Part shown: one piece after another, positions 50,691 to 61,017 of the stretch
Layout of the letters: every line of letters starts with the position of its first letter
How positions within the stretch are numbered: position 1 is the first letter of the stretch
Assembly: GCF_032854445.1 (NCBI RefSeq)
Contig: NC_088307.1
Span: 21,154,017-21,218,016 of the forward strand
Length of the DNA stretch: 64,000 nt
Direction: 5' to 3'
Source of the DNA: Liolophura sinensis
Taxonomy: Eukaryota; Mollusca; Polyplacophora; Chitonida; Chitonidae
Program-made: the position numbers and the translations under genes
Notes under the pieces: generated by a model
Database searches by the model: none
What the model saw: the letters and a program-made list of their open reading frames with translations, nothing else
What the model was told of the DNA's origin: nothing

Positions 50691-53535
50691 TTACTCACTG
50701 ATAATGATAGCCATAATGATGAGAATAATGACAGCGATGATCAATTTCACCTGTAGACAATGAAACAATGCCGTCACCATTAATAATATACATTAATAAC
50801 AACAATAATAATTTTACAGCAGTAATTCATTTACGTTCACCTCATTTGAGTTTTTATGCAGTTCATCCGCAATACATGACACATAAGCAGTTCCTTATTC
50901 ATGGGTTCAAATCCAGCTCACCACTGCCTCTGTTGCATACATTGTTCTGGAATTCTGTAAAGCTAATTCATGAGGGTTTTTTCCATATTCAACACTACTG
51001 ATATATCTGAGGACTTATGGACTGGTTTCAGAATAAAAGGTTAATTCATTAACTCGTATAAATATAAATTTTTGGTTTCATTTGCTTGCGTCTTGCTGCA
51101 AGGCTGTCCCCAATGTACATTTATTCACGTGATTGATAGATTCATTTATTTATTTGATCGGTGTTCTAATCCATACTCAAGAATATTTCACTTGGCTGGT
51201 ATTCAATTTCAAAGCTTTTCTTAGTCAAAGTCAAAACCCCTTGATTTTTCGGGGTTATCAAGGCATGACAAAATTGCCTTCAATAACCGGGATTTTCAAA
51301 TCCCGGTATGATGACCCAGGAGGCTCACACCAATATGGTACCTGCGAGTCCAGGTCATGCTGGCTTTCTCTCTGGCTGTACATGGGGAAGGTCTGCCAGC
51401 AACCTGCAAATGGTCATGGGTTTACCCCTCCGGCTCTACTCAGTTTCCTCCCACAATAATGCTGGCCGCTTTATAAGTGAAATATTCCGGAATACGGCGT
51501 AAAAACACCAATCAAATACATAAACAAAATAAATCTTGACAAGAAGCCACAGCCAATCAAGTGAAATCTGGATTTTAGCCTGCGACCTCATTTGTAAGGA
51601 GCCGCACAACCTCATTTGTAAGGAGTCACGCAACCTCATTTGTAAGGAGTCATGCAACCTCACTTGTAAGAGCCACGCAACCTCACTTGTAAGGAGCCAC
51701 GCAACTCATTTGTAAGGAGCCACGCAACCTCACTTGTAAGGAGCCACACAACCTCATTTGTAAGGAGCCACGCAAGCTCATTTGTAAGGAGCCATGCAAC
51801 CTCATTTGTAAGGAGCCACGCAACCTCACTTGTCAGAAGCCACGCAACCTCACTTGTAAGGAGCCACGCAACCTCACTTGTAAGGAGCCACACAACCTCA
51901 TTTGTAAGGAGCCGCTTGCCCGTGGCAAAAGCAAGGCTTTGTCAAGCAAGCGAGGAACCCACAGTAAAAAAATGTTGAAAGACAAAGGTGAAGGTCAAAC
52001 CTTGCAGTTGTTCCACCACATCTGTCGACGTAATCCAGTCGCTCGTGAGCGGAACATGTCCGAATTGCTGGCCAGAGAATCTGTCCACAAAAAGAGAAAA
52101 GATGTCATGTTTGACATACATGTATTTAAATAAAGAGATTATATTTCATAAATTTCATAAAATTAAATTCTATTTAATAAAGAGATTATATTTCACATTC
52201 AAAAATGAACAGTTTGTCCATATATAAATATCACAGAATCCAAAAGGGTCTTCTACCCGGGAATATGTTCCTATATAAGGAATCATAAATCATAAATAGA
52301 AGCCCACAAAGCACAGGGAAGTCCTGAGCAAACCATAGAAAGCCCAGAGGAAACCAAGGAAAGCCCAGAGGAAACCACATAAAGCCCAGAGGAAACAAGG
52401 TACATGTAGAGTACAGGGTTAACCAGACAATGCTCAGAGGAAACCAGAAAGAATCCTTTAAGAAACCAGACACAGTCAAGGGAAAAGGAACATCCAGAGG
52501 AAACTATACAAGTCCACAAAGCCCATGAAAAAATAAAACACAGATAAAACCACAAAGCTCATGAGAAAACCCAGACAAACCCACAGAGCTCATGAGAAAA
52601 CCAGGCAAAACCCACAAAGCCCATGAAAATAACAAAGCTCACGAGAAAACCAGACAAAACCCACAAAGCCCATAAGGAAATAAGACGAAGCCCTTGAGAA
52701 AACCAGATAAAGACCATGAGAAAACCACACAAAGCCCACAGAGCCCATGAGAAAGCCAGACAACTCCCACAAAGTCCATAAGAAACCAGACAAAAGCCAG
52801 GTGAAATCTGCCAAAAGCCCAGTGAAAACATAGAAAGCTCAGGGGAACCAGACACAGTCCACAGGAAACCACACAAATGTCAGAGGAAACCACTAACATT
52901 CCTTGACTAATGTGCTGGAATGGGAATATACTAGAAACACAATCCCAAATTTTAATAAGGACAACACAACAGACGACAGTCAGTTCCCAGAATGATGTGA
53001 AATACATGCACGGCCAAGTTGATCAATTCTCACCTGATTTGTCCTGAAGTTCCTCCAGACGCTCTCCTCTCTCCAGAACCTTGCTCACATTATCCTTCAT
53101 TACACCCACAACCTCATGGACCTGGCCCTGTAACCTGTATGTATATAACAACAATGGCATTATTTATTTATTTATTTATTTGATTGTTGTTTTACCCCGT
53201 ACTCAAGAATATTTCACTTATACGACGGCGGTCAGCATTATGGTGGGTGGAACCAGGGCAGAACCCGGGGAAACCCACGACCATCCGCAACCTTATGGAC
53301 CTGGCCCTGTAACCTGTATGTATATAACAACACTGGGATTAAACATGGCTCCAGAACCCCGCACACATCATCCTTCATTATGCCCACAACCTCATGGACC
53401 TGGGCCTGTAACCTGTACGTATATAACAACACTGGGATTAAACATGGCTCAAGAACCCCACACACATTATCCTTCATTATGCCCACGACCTCATAGACCT
53501 GGCCCTGTAACCTGTATGTATATAACAACAATGGC

Positions 53536-53566
<31 letters not shown>

Positions 53567-55804
53567 GATTGTTGTTTTACCCCGTACTCAAGAATATTTC
53601 ACTTATACAACGGCAGTCAGCATTATGGTGGGTGGAACCAGGGCAGAACCCGGGGAAACCCACGACCATCCGCAGGTTGACAATGGCATTAAACACGGCC
53701 CAGGAATCTGCACACTCATACTTCATCAATATCCAGAGGATATTACACTCAGATATGGTGTGATACAGTGCATGGGTATTGAAGGCTGATGGAACTATGG
53801 TTTTCTGTTGATGTTATATTTTCTTTCAGGCAGACATTTACAAGTCCTGGGCCAAACATTGCACCTTTTCTTCATCATAAAGCTGTTGTTTTGGGAAAAA
53901 TCTGCCTACTGTGTTACAAGTGAAGCCTGTTGTTCTATGTTTGTAATGTTAAAATCTACGACAAATATAATATACATGTAGAAATACACATAGTTTGATT
54001 TATTTATTTGATCGGTGTTTTACCGATCAAGAATATTTCACTTACACGACGGCAGTCAGCATTATGATGAAACCGGCACAGCTCGGGGGGAAACCCACGA
54101 CCATCTGCAGGTTGCTGGGAGACCTTCCCACGTATTGCCGTAGAGGCATGTAGTTTGATTCTGTATGTTAAACCTATTATAATGGGAGGAAACCGGCACA
54201 GCTCAGGGGAAACCCATGCCCATCCGCAGGTTGCTGGGAGACCTTCCCACATACTGCCGCAGAGGCATGTAGTTTGAATCTGTATGTTAAACCTATTATG
54301 ATGGGAGGAAACTGGCACAGCTCAGGGGAAACCCACGCCCATCCACAGGTTGCTGGGAGACCTTCTCACGTACTGCCGCAGTGGCATGCAGTTTGATTCT
54401 GTATGTTAAACCTAATATCAATGAATAATCACAGATAACGAAGGGTCCTCAATGAACAGGAGATACAGAATCTGAAAACTTCGTTCACTGATGTGTATGA
54501 GATTGTGTGCAGATGCATACAATGACAGCATCGTTAAAAAAAATTGTTGCACACCTTTATAGCCAGCTAGTGACCATTCTATATTGAATGGCATGACGTA
54601 ATGAAGGAGCGGCGCACCGTCCTTCTTAATCAACAATCAACCAAATGAAATAAATGTTGAAAAGATACATTCTTCTTGGTTTCTGTGGAATTCATCACAC
54701 ATAAAGATGTCCATGAGATCAAATATGAGATCTATGTCTTTTATCGCAGACCAACGAAATCTTACCTTTCTATTTTTGGATCGCGAAGTCTGTTTGTATT
54801 TACAGTAGGTCCTCTGAAAAAAAAAATGAATTGCTCACATTATTATCTGCATTACTTAATGTATGCATAAATTACAGGTTGATATATATATTCCCAAATA
54901 TTCCCAAAATGACAATTACTTTGATCTTCATACTCCTACCTACACTACATGTATGCTTTGAATTTCCAAATAAACCTGAAGACATTCTAAATGCTTCAGT
55001 TTTTTGTTTGTTTTTCTTTTCAATCCCAAAAATGTCAGCACAGCTTTTATAAATGCGCGTTTCTTACCTCAAGAAGAAATCTTCATCATCCGAGTTTCCA
55101 TCAAGTAGAGCTGTCTGTGAAGCAGAATATAGTCAAAAGCCATGTTAATAATTGAAAACTTTCATTCCGCTTTCAAATTAGAAACACTTAAATATCCATT
55201 ATCAGGGCATAATCCACCGAGGGCCGATATTCCTTTCATTGGTCTGTTTCCCACATTGCCATGTACTGGGAACTGACATGCTCAAATACACACTTTTCTC
55301 ATAAGAATATCTGGTAAAATTTAATATGCATTGACAAGTTTTCATTACACAAGGTATGTCACCGAGGTTAAATACCGGTTAATACGAAAGTACACAGTAC
55401 ATGTCCTTACTAATCTCACCTCCCTGGTACACTTTTTTAAAAATATTTTTAATAAACCTTGTCAGGCCTTGTAAGGACACCCAAAGTTCTGATCGATTCA
55501 CTGTTGAAAAGTCTAAAGTGAAAACCAGGGGGAGATAACTTTCAACAAGATTGGTGAAGCCCACAATGAACCTAAATCAAATAGAATTAGGAATGTATGT
55601 GAAGCAGAAAACCCTTTACCAAATCACAAACATGTAGTTTTATTCAACATCTACATGTATACATGATTTACATTAAGGGCCGACACACATTCGTGTAATG
55701 TATGCGCATTTTTTCTTCCCTTTAATAAACTGCCTTACCCTCTCAATGTCTCTTGAGTTCCGTACATCCTCTCGGTCAAAGCTTCGCTTAAATTTTGGTG
55801 GCAT
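50691..55804 (-). CDS. VAMP4: R-SNARE VAMP4 (trans-Golgi/endosomal synaptobrevin)
   Basis: Six coding exons on the minus strand, 55739-55804, 55068-55114, 54766-54813, 53034-53134, 52001-52080 and 50691-50750, join in phase to 133 residues plus stop. The start MPPKFKR is the VAMP4 N terminus. TALLDGNSDDEDFFLR keeps the dileucine plus acidic cluster that sorts VAMP4 to the trans-Golgi. The SNARE motif includes VLERGERLEELQDKS, with the zero-layer Arg at residue 76. The juxtamembrane LRRQMWWNNCK precedes a C-terminal membrane anchor of about 18 residues ending ISE. Human VAMP4 is 141 residues, so the length is normal. All borders are GT/AG; the donor after exon 52001-52080 is the weak GTTTGA. 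The ATG exon begins at an acceptor (55829-55828), so an upstream non-coding exon exists. VAMP4 pairs with Q-SNAREs in endosome-to-Golgi fusion. Confidence 0.96.
51138..51195 (-). mobile_element. SINE family A tail fragment
   Basis: TTTATTTATTTGATCGGTGT and CTCAAGAATATTTCACTT only. It faces the plus-strand copy at 51297-51532. Confidence 0.85.
51297..51532 (+). mobile_element. SINE family A, 5'-truncated
   Basis: From ATGACCCAGGAGGCTCACAC to the AATACGGCGTAAAAACACC end; it lies in the last VAMP4 intron. Confidence 0.9.
51583..51916. repeat. Minisatellite, 24 bp x about 13
   Basis: AACCTCACTTGTAAGGAGCC plus ACGC. It lies in the last VAMP4 intron and ends about 85 bp from exon 52001-52080. An antisense frame of repeated WLLTSEVA is accidental. 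Confidence 0.95.
52300..52900. repeat. Degenerate minisatellite, about 20-30 bp
   Basis: Repeated GAGAAAACCAGACAAAGCCC variants filling the VAMP4 intron between exons 52001-52080 and 53034-53134. Confidence 0.8.
53158..53680 (-). repeat. Tandem duplication of SNARE-exon fragments with SINE pieces
   Basis: Three partial copies of the 5' half of VAMP4 exon 53034-53134 have exon boundaries equivalent to 53313, 53412 and 53511; the last two spacings are exactly 99 bp (33 codons). They keep the ATACATACAG acceptor and encode QVHEVVGIMKD-like peptide, then diverge to CGVLEPCLIP. The array is bounded at 53160-53288 and 53537-53678 by matching SINE A pieces, so the SINE took part in the duplication. 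Confidence 0.88.
53999..54410 (-). repeat. SINE-derived tandem repeat, about 118 bp x 3
   Basis: A SINE A copy (53999-54150) is followed by two further repeats of its GGAAACCGGCACAGCTCAGG to GAGACCTTCCCAC segment, joined to a GGCATGTAGTTTGATTCTGT spacer. It lies in VAMP4 intron 3. Confidence 0.88.
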
Positions 55805-55964
55805 GATGCTTTCTTGAAGGGGGAAACCTGCAGATGAAGATAAAAGTGTCAGGATTTCCTTTTGGAAAAGTGATTTTCAATATTGGGCCTTCATGTCCTG
55901 GGTTATTTGCAATATTGGGCCTTCATGTCCCAGTTGCAATCAAGCTAACACAGCACAATGAATC

Positions 55965-56165
55965 AGGGGCCTCTCACCAATACAGTCACTGTGAGTTTAG
56001 GTCCACTTCATGCTGGCTTGATCTGCAGTTATACGTGAAAAGTTCTACTAGCAATTTGCAGATGACCCTGGCTTTTACCCAGCCTCTGTCTGTCCACCAT
56101 AATGCTGGCCGCAGTCACGAGTCAAAATTCTCATGTATGGTGTAAAACAGCAGTCAAATAAATAT
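55965..56165 (+). mobile_element. SINE family A, diverged
   Basis: GGGGCCTCTCACCAATACAG, GTGAGTTTAGGTCCA, CACCATAATGCTGGCCGCAG, GGTGTAAAACAGCAG. It lies just upstream of the VAMP4 start exon. Confidence 0.8.
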
Positions 56166-56169
56166 GTAA

Positions 56170-59100
56170 AAATATAAATATTTGGATATTATTATGTAGT
56201 CGAGCTGAAAAGCGATACCACGTGAGTTCATTAGTATTCACACAGCACTCTTCAGGGTGGAGGTAACGTAAGCCCTTTCGTCAGACATACCTTTGTTTAC
56301 ATCAGGGCCAGAGGTTGTTAATATCAGAGGGCAGGACAAACTTTCTAAACCTTTCCCAGTGAATATCGTGTGGTTGACTGTGTGATGAAAGTGATGCTCA
56401 CTGATGGCTTTTTTAGGTAAGATTTTCGAATACAATTTCTCTCAGGGAAAGGGCGTAAAATCTTAGGAAAAGAGAATTTCACGGGTTGTTGATAGGCCAC
56501 TGATCAGTGCCTAACATTACATGTCAGTACAGTTTGTTTGTTTGAGAAGTATTTCATCCGTAGTGCATACCTTGTATTAATTCCTCTTGAATTTTTAGCC
56601 GATAGCTATGTACTCTGTGATGTTCTCTATCACGTCACTAAGAAATACATTAAAGATTGAGTTCTGCATGCCACTGATAAATTCGGTGTAAATTACGTTT
56701 GCTACGTAGACTGAGCGGAAATATTTTAATGTTGTGATACTAGCCAGAGATAGGATATCTCATACATGTACGAAGATTTGTAATGATCCCAAACTAGACA
56801 TAACTCTGACCATTACGCTTATGCTATGTTGTGTTTAAACATTGTTGCAAATGTACATTGTTTCATTTCATGTTCCAGTATGCTGTCACCAGTTAGTATA
56901 TAAATGAAAATGCAACATTTGAGGTTTAGAAGTACAAGTGCACAAACTGTGTTCACTGCTTTAGAAAGGTGATTAATATGGACTAAAAGTTACTCTTAAA
57001 TTTGGTTTTAAAAACAACAAAACATGCGAGATTTTAAAATTTATGTTGAGAATTATGTTAACCCTTTATCTTGCATAAGTCAAATTTTTGTGTATTAACA
57101 GAGAGCATTAAAGTGTGGTCTTTTTAATCTTGGCTTTTTTTTTTAAGTAGACGAATGTGTGAGAAATAAATCCAACCTGAAGCGGAACTCTGACTTGGAC
57201 TGTGTCTTTTTCTTATCTGACGCCAAATGATCTTTACAGCGCGTGTGCCTGGAACCGTAAAATTGGTCCTAGTCCTCGCCTACAGACGTGTTCAGAATTT
57301 AAAAGCTTGATTGTCCAACACTAGAAAACTAAGTTGCATCTGAAATTATTTGACTGTATTAATCAACTAGAGTTCATCCGAACCTGGGTTGCAATCATTT
57401 CACATTTTGTGAAGTAAAGGTGATTACTGTACTAATTATGAATTCCAGGAATCAGTATTACCCCATGTATATTTAGTAATGTCACCTCAGTGACCTATCA
57501 GGCCACACGGAGTACAGACATGCGAACTACAACATTATTGAGTGGTAAACTTCTCTATATTTAAGTGCATCTGCCAAAACTTATGCCAATGCCATGGAGG
57601 CTGAGCTGCCACAATCCAGACAATTCTCAATCTACAATTAGTGTTCTAGGACTTATTGACTCTGGCACTTGGCTATAGTGCCCACGCGCCCCCATGTGGA
57701 ACTCCCAAGAACAAGAATCTGTCATAGGCCCTACAGTAACAGACATACCCCATGTCATATACAATGTACATGTAACATTTGTATATAGCGTTCACACTCT
57801 TTAGGTTGTGTCTAAATGTCGTTTCAAAGTTTACTCAGCGTTATGATGACTGTCAGAATTCTAAAAAGCCTACTGAATCCTTCTACAGTGTGCCCTTTTA
57901 AACTTCTGACATTCATCTTAACACTGAGTCCATCCAGATGGACTACATGTAGTTGGGCTAAGTAAACTTCTTAAAGTAACTAAACACTTTCTGAACAATT
58001 TAGACAAACAAATAGCCAAATTTTAACTGCGAGTTTAGCCTCGACTGAAGGTTAATGTATTTTAACTTGTACAACAGCCAATACCTGCAGAATCACCGTT
58101 CCAGTGTATCTCTTGTTTTGGGGATTTGCACGAGTGGTTTCTTCCGCTTGCTGTTTTGTTGTTGTTGTTGTGTTGTGGAGTACTTGCAAAATCAACTTTA
58201 ACTCGAGCTTGAAGCTTAAGCAGTTGCCGGGGTTACCTCTGTCCTAAAGCTGCACCGATTGTTGATCGACACAATCAGTAATCATGGACGGAGAGAACAA
58301 TCATCGTTCATCTACCACTTCCTAGTCAATTTAACTACTTGAATCACAACAGGTACGATCTTTTTTTCACATTTGTCAACGTCATGTGCATAAAACTCTG
58401 TTTGTGACGCGCAGCATTCTGTTGTAGCGCGAATAACAAATTTCCGACGGAGTTGCCTCCCTTCTCATGTACTTTTAACACAACACACAAGACTGAGAAC
58501 AAGCTCATGAGAGAGCTTAACATTCAGGAGCTTATAGTTTCTTTGAACTGCAAACAAAGCTTGTCCATTAAGGATGCTATACCGGGGATTGCTGACAAAA
58601 ATCTATAGGCATATTCACTAATGAAATCAAATTTTCCATATTTCGTAATGAGGATAGCACAAATTTTCGCTTTTCAGGAAATATCCCACGATTCGCCTAC
58701 TTTTCATGGTGTTAAAATGATTCCTAAGTTTGAAAAAGTTATAATGCGACCCACTTTATATAATTTTTATAAATTCGGAACGTTTAAAACGAGGAAAGGC
58801 GTTCCAGGGTGATATTTTGTGAAAGGTAGGCTATTTACAAGTATTTGGGCTATTCTAAAATCATTGAAAGTAATCGATTCTATTAAATAGCTCTGTTTGA
58901 TTCTTTTTGCCAAAAATCTCCGATAGACCTTTTGCCTCTTTAAGGACAGGTATCACTCCACACGGCTTATAGTTAAACTGCAAAGGGTTTTGGTCAGGAA
59001 CTTTTGCAAGAATGAAACCTATACGGGTACAAGTGACTGTATCGTACTGCTAATTTCAAATTTTTTTTTACCTGGTGATGCTCAGCGTTTCTTTACGCTC

Positions 59101-59485
59101 AGATCCATATAACTATGCGAGAATATTTTTTATATTTCCGGAGATAGGCTCCATGCATATGGTACACACTAAAGAAAAAAATAAAAAAAATAAAAAATGT
59201 TTCGTTTATAAGCACATTTCTGTGGTGAAATGGTAAGCATTTCACAGGTTAGCTGCAATAAACACATCTCTGTGATTACATAGTCTTTATGGGTAGGGCC
59301 TAAACACCACGCTTATTAAATGTAACAGAAATATGTTTATAAACGAAACACTTGTAATGTGTATATATTTGTAGGAGCTTTGATGGTAATAAGTGATTAA
59401 AAACGCTCATGTGACTTATTGCGCATGCTGTTTAATGTTCTTTAAAGGCAACTTGTAATCCATCAATGCCTTGTGTAAATCTACA
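56170..59485. other. VAMP4 upstream region, no exon recognised
   Basis: It should hold the VAMP4 promoter and a non-coding first exon. A GTTGTTGTTGTTG run lies near 58155. No coding exon is supported on either strand. Confidence 0.45.
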
Positions 59486-59879
59486 CTTCACACTTGGGAA
59501 AGTGTGTTAGTAACTTGCCAAAGGTCAGTGGTTTAGCTTAAACACTCCGGCTTCCACAGTCCAAGTGAAAATGGCGTCTAGCAACAATCAAATCAATAAA
59601 AAAGATAAATCAGTAAATAATAAAATGTCACCTTCTTGACATGACATTCCACATGGCAACACTCCAAGGGAATTTGGGGGAAAACTGCAGAATGCACATT
59701 TCGGATATCTTGCAGAAAAATACCATAAAAATGATTTGTTTGAGACCACGACATTATGCGTAAATCCCCCGTGTATCCGAGAGAAACAGATACTGAAATG
59801 TCCCAAGTAGTCACTCAAGCAAGTAGTCCACTATCATGGCTTAAAATGAACGAATGAATGAATGCTTGGGATTAAATGT

Positions 59880-60172
59880 CGCACTTAACAATTTGTCACC
59901 ACGACGAGGAGTGTGTGTGGTATATACTGTATCTCCTTGTGGCTGGGTGAGTCCATGTCACCAAAGTGCTGCCGTCACTGAAGTCTCACGCCCAAGACAC
60001 CAGACCTGACACCCCACCCAGTGACATTATAGACACTGGGCCAACTAGTCTTGTTCCCTTACCGTCACCTCTCAGTGTTGAGGCAGCAACAATTAGTACT
60101 ATTTTTTAAAGTCATTGGTATGACGCGGCTTCAAGGCGGACGCTCTAACCATTTGGCCACCAATATGGTCAT
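59880..60172 (+). mobile_element. Dispersed repeat family C, most complete copy
   Basis: Begins ATTTGTCACCACGACGAGGA, includes CCAAAGTGCTGCCGTCACTG and CCCAAGACACCAGAC, and ends GGACGCTCTAACCATTTGGC, a tRNA-like 5' end in reverse. It may be a tRNA-derived SINE on the minus strand. Confidence 0.6.
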
Positions 60173-60512
60173 AGCCTAAATGACGACACTGCTGGCTCTC
60201 AACGTGATTATTCTTACGCAAGTCCCAGTGTTGTGTAGCCACTGTTCACCGTTTACCTTGGGAAGTATACCCATATACGAGACTTGATAGATCTATTTAT
60301 TTATTTATTTATTAATTTATTTATAAGATTGTTGCTTAACACCATACGAGAAGAATTTTCTACTTATAAGATGACGGTCAGCTTTAGCGGTGGAGGAAAC
60401 CAGAGTGTCCGGTGTAAACCACAGATCTTGCAGAACCATTGCACTGGTCCGAAAGAAGAGCAGCTTGTAAAGTGGACAATGTGGATAACCGAGAAACATA
60501 CACATACACATT

Positions 60513-60752
60513 ATGTATTTATTTATTTATTTGATTGGTGTTTTACGCCGTATTCAAGAATATTTCACTTATACGACGGCGACCGGATTATGGTGGAAGG
60601 AAACCGGCACAGCCGGGGGGAAACCCACGACCATCCGCAGGTTGCTGCAAAACCTTCCAACGTACAACGGGAGAGGAAGCCAACATGAGCTGATCATATT
60701 GACCAGAGGCTCTATGTTCCACGATGACCACTAGGCCACGGAGGCCACCCAT
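60513..60752 (-). mobile_element. SINE family A, near full length
   Basis: TTTATT tail, GATTGGTGTTTTACGCCGTA, ACTTATACGACGGCGACCGG and GGCCACGGAGGCC head; flanked by ATGTATT. Confidence 0.92.
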
Positions 60753-61017
60753 GTATTATAAAATGTATATATTTACAGGTATATTCGACCAGCATGTGTA
60801 AAAAATCTTTGTTTTCATTATAACATGAAATATTTCTTTTAAATATCAAGAAAGAGTACACGCCAAGGTGTTGGCGAAGTCATGCGCGATATGTACAGAC
60901 GTGTATATACCAGATGTTTACAAGATCTGATGCAACTTGAAGCAGCCGTGATCACATGGTGTGTACATAATAATGTCATCGTGAATTCCTGGCTATTTTT
61001 CACATTAACTACAAACG

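Noticed and set aside
51660-51893. Antisense repeat frame WLLTSEVA
   Set aside because: It arises from a 24-bp non-coding minisatellite within a VAMP4 intron.
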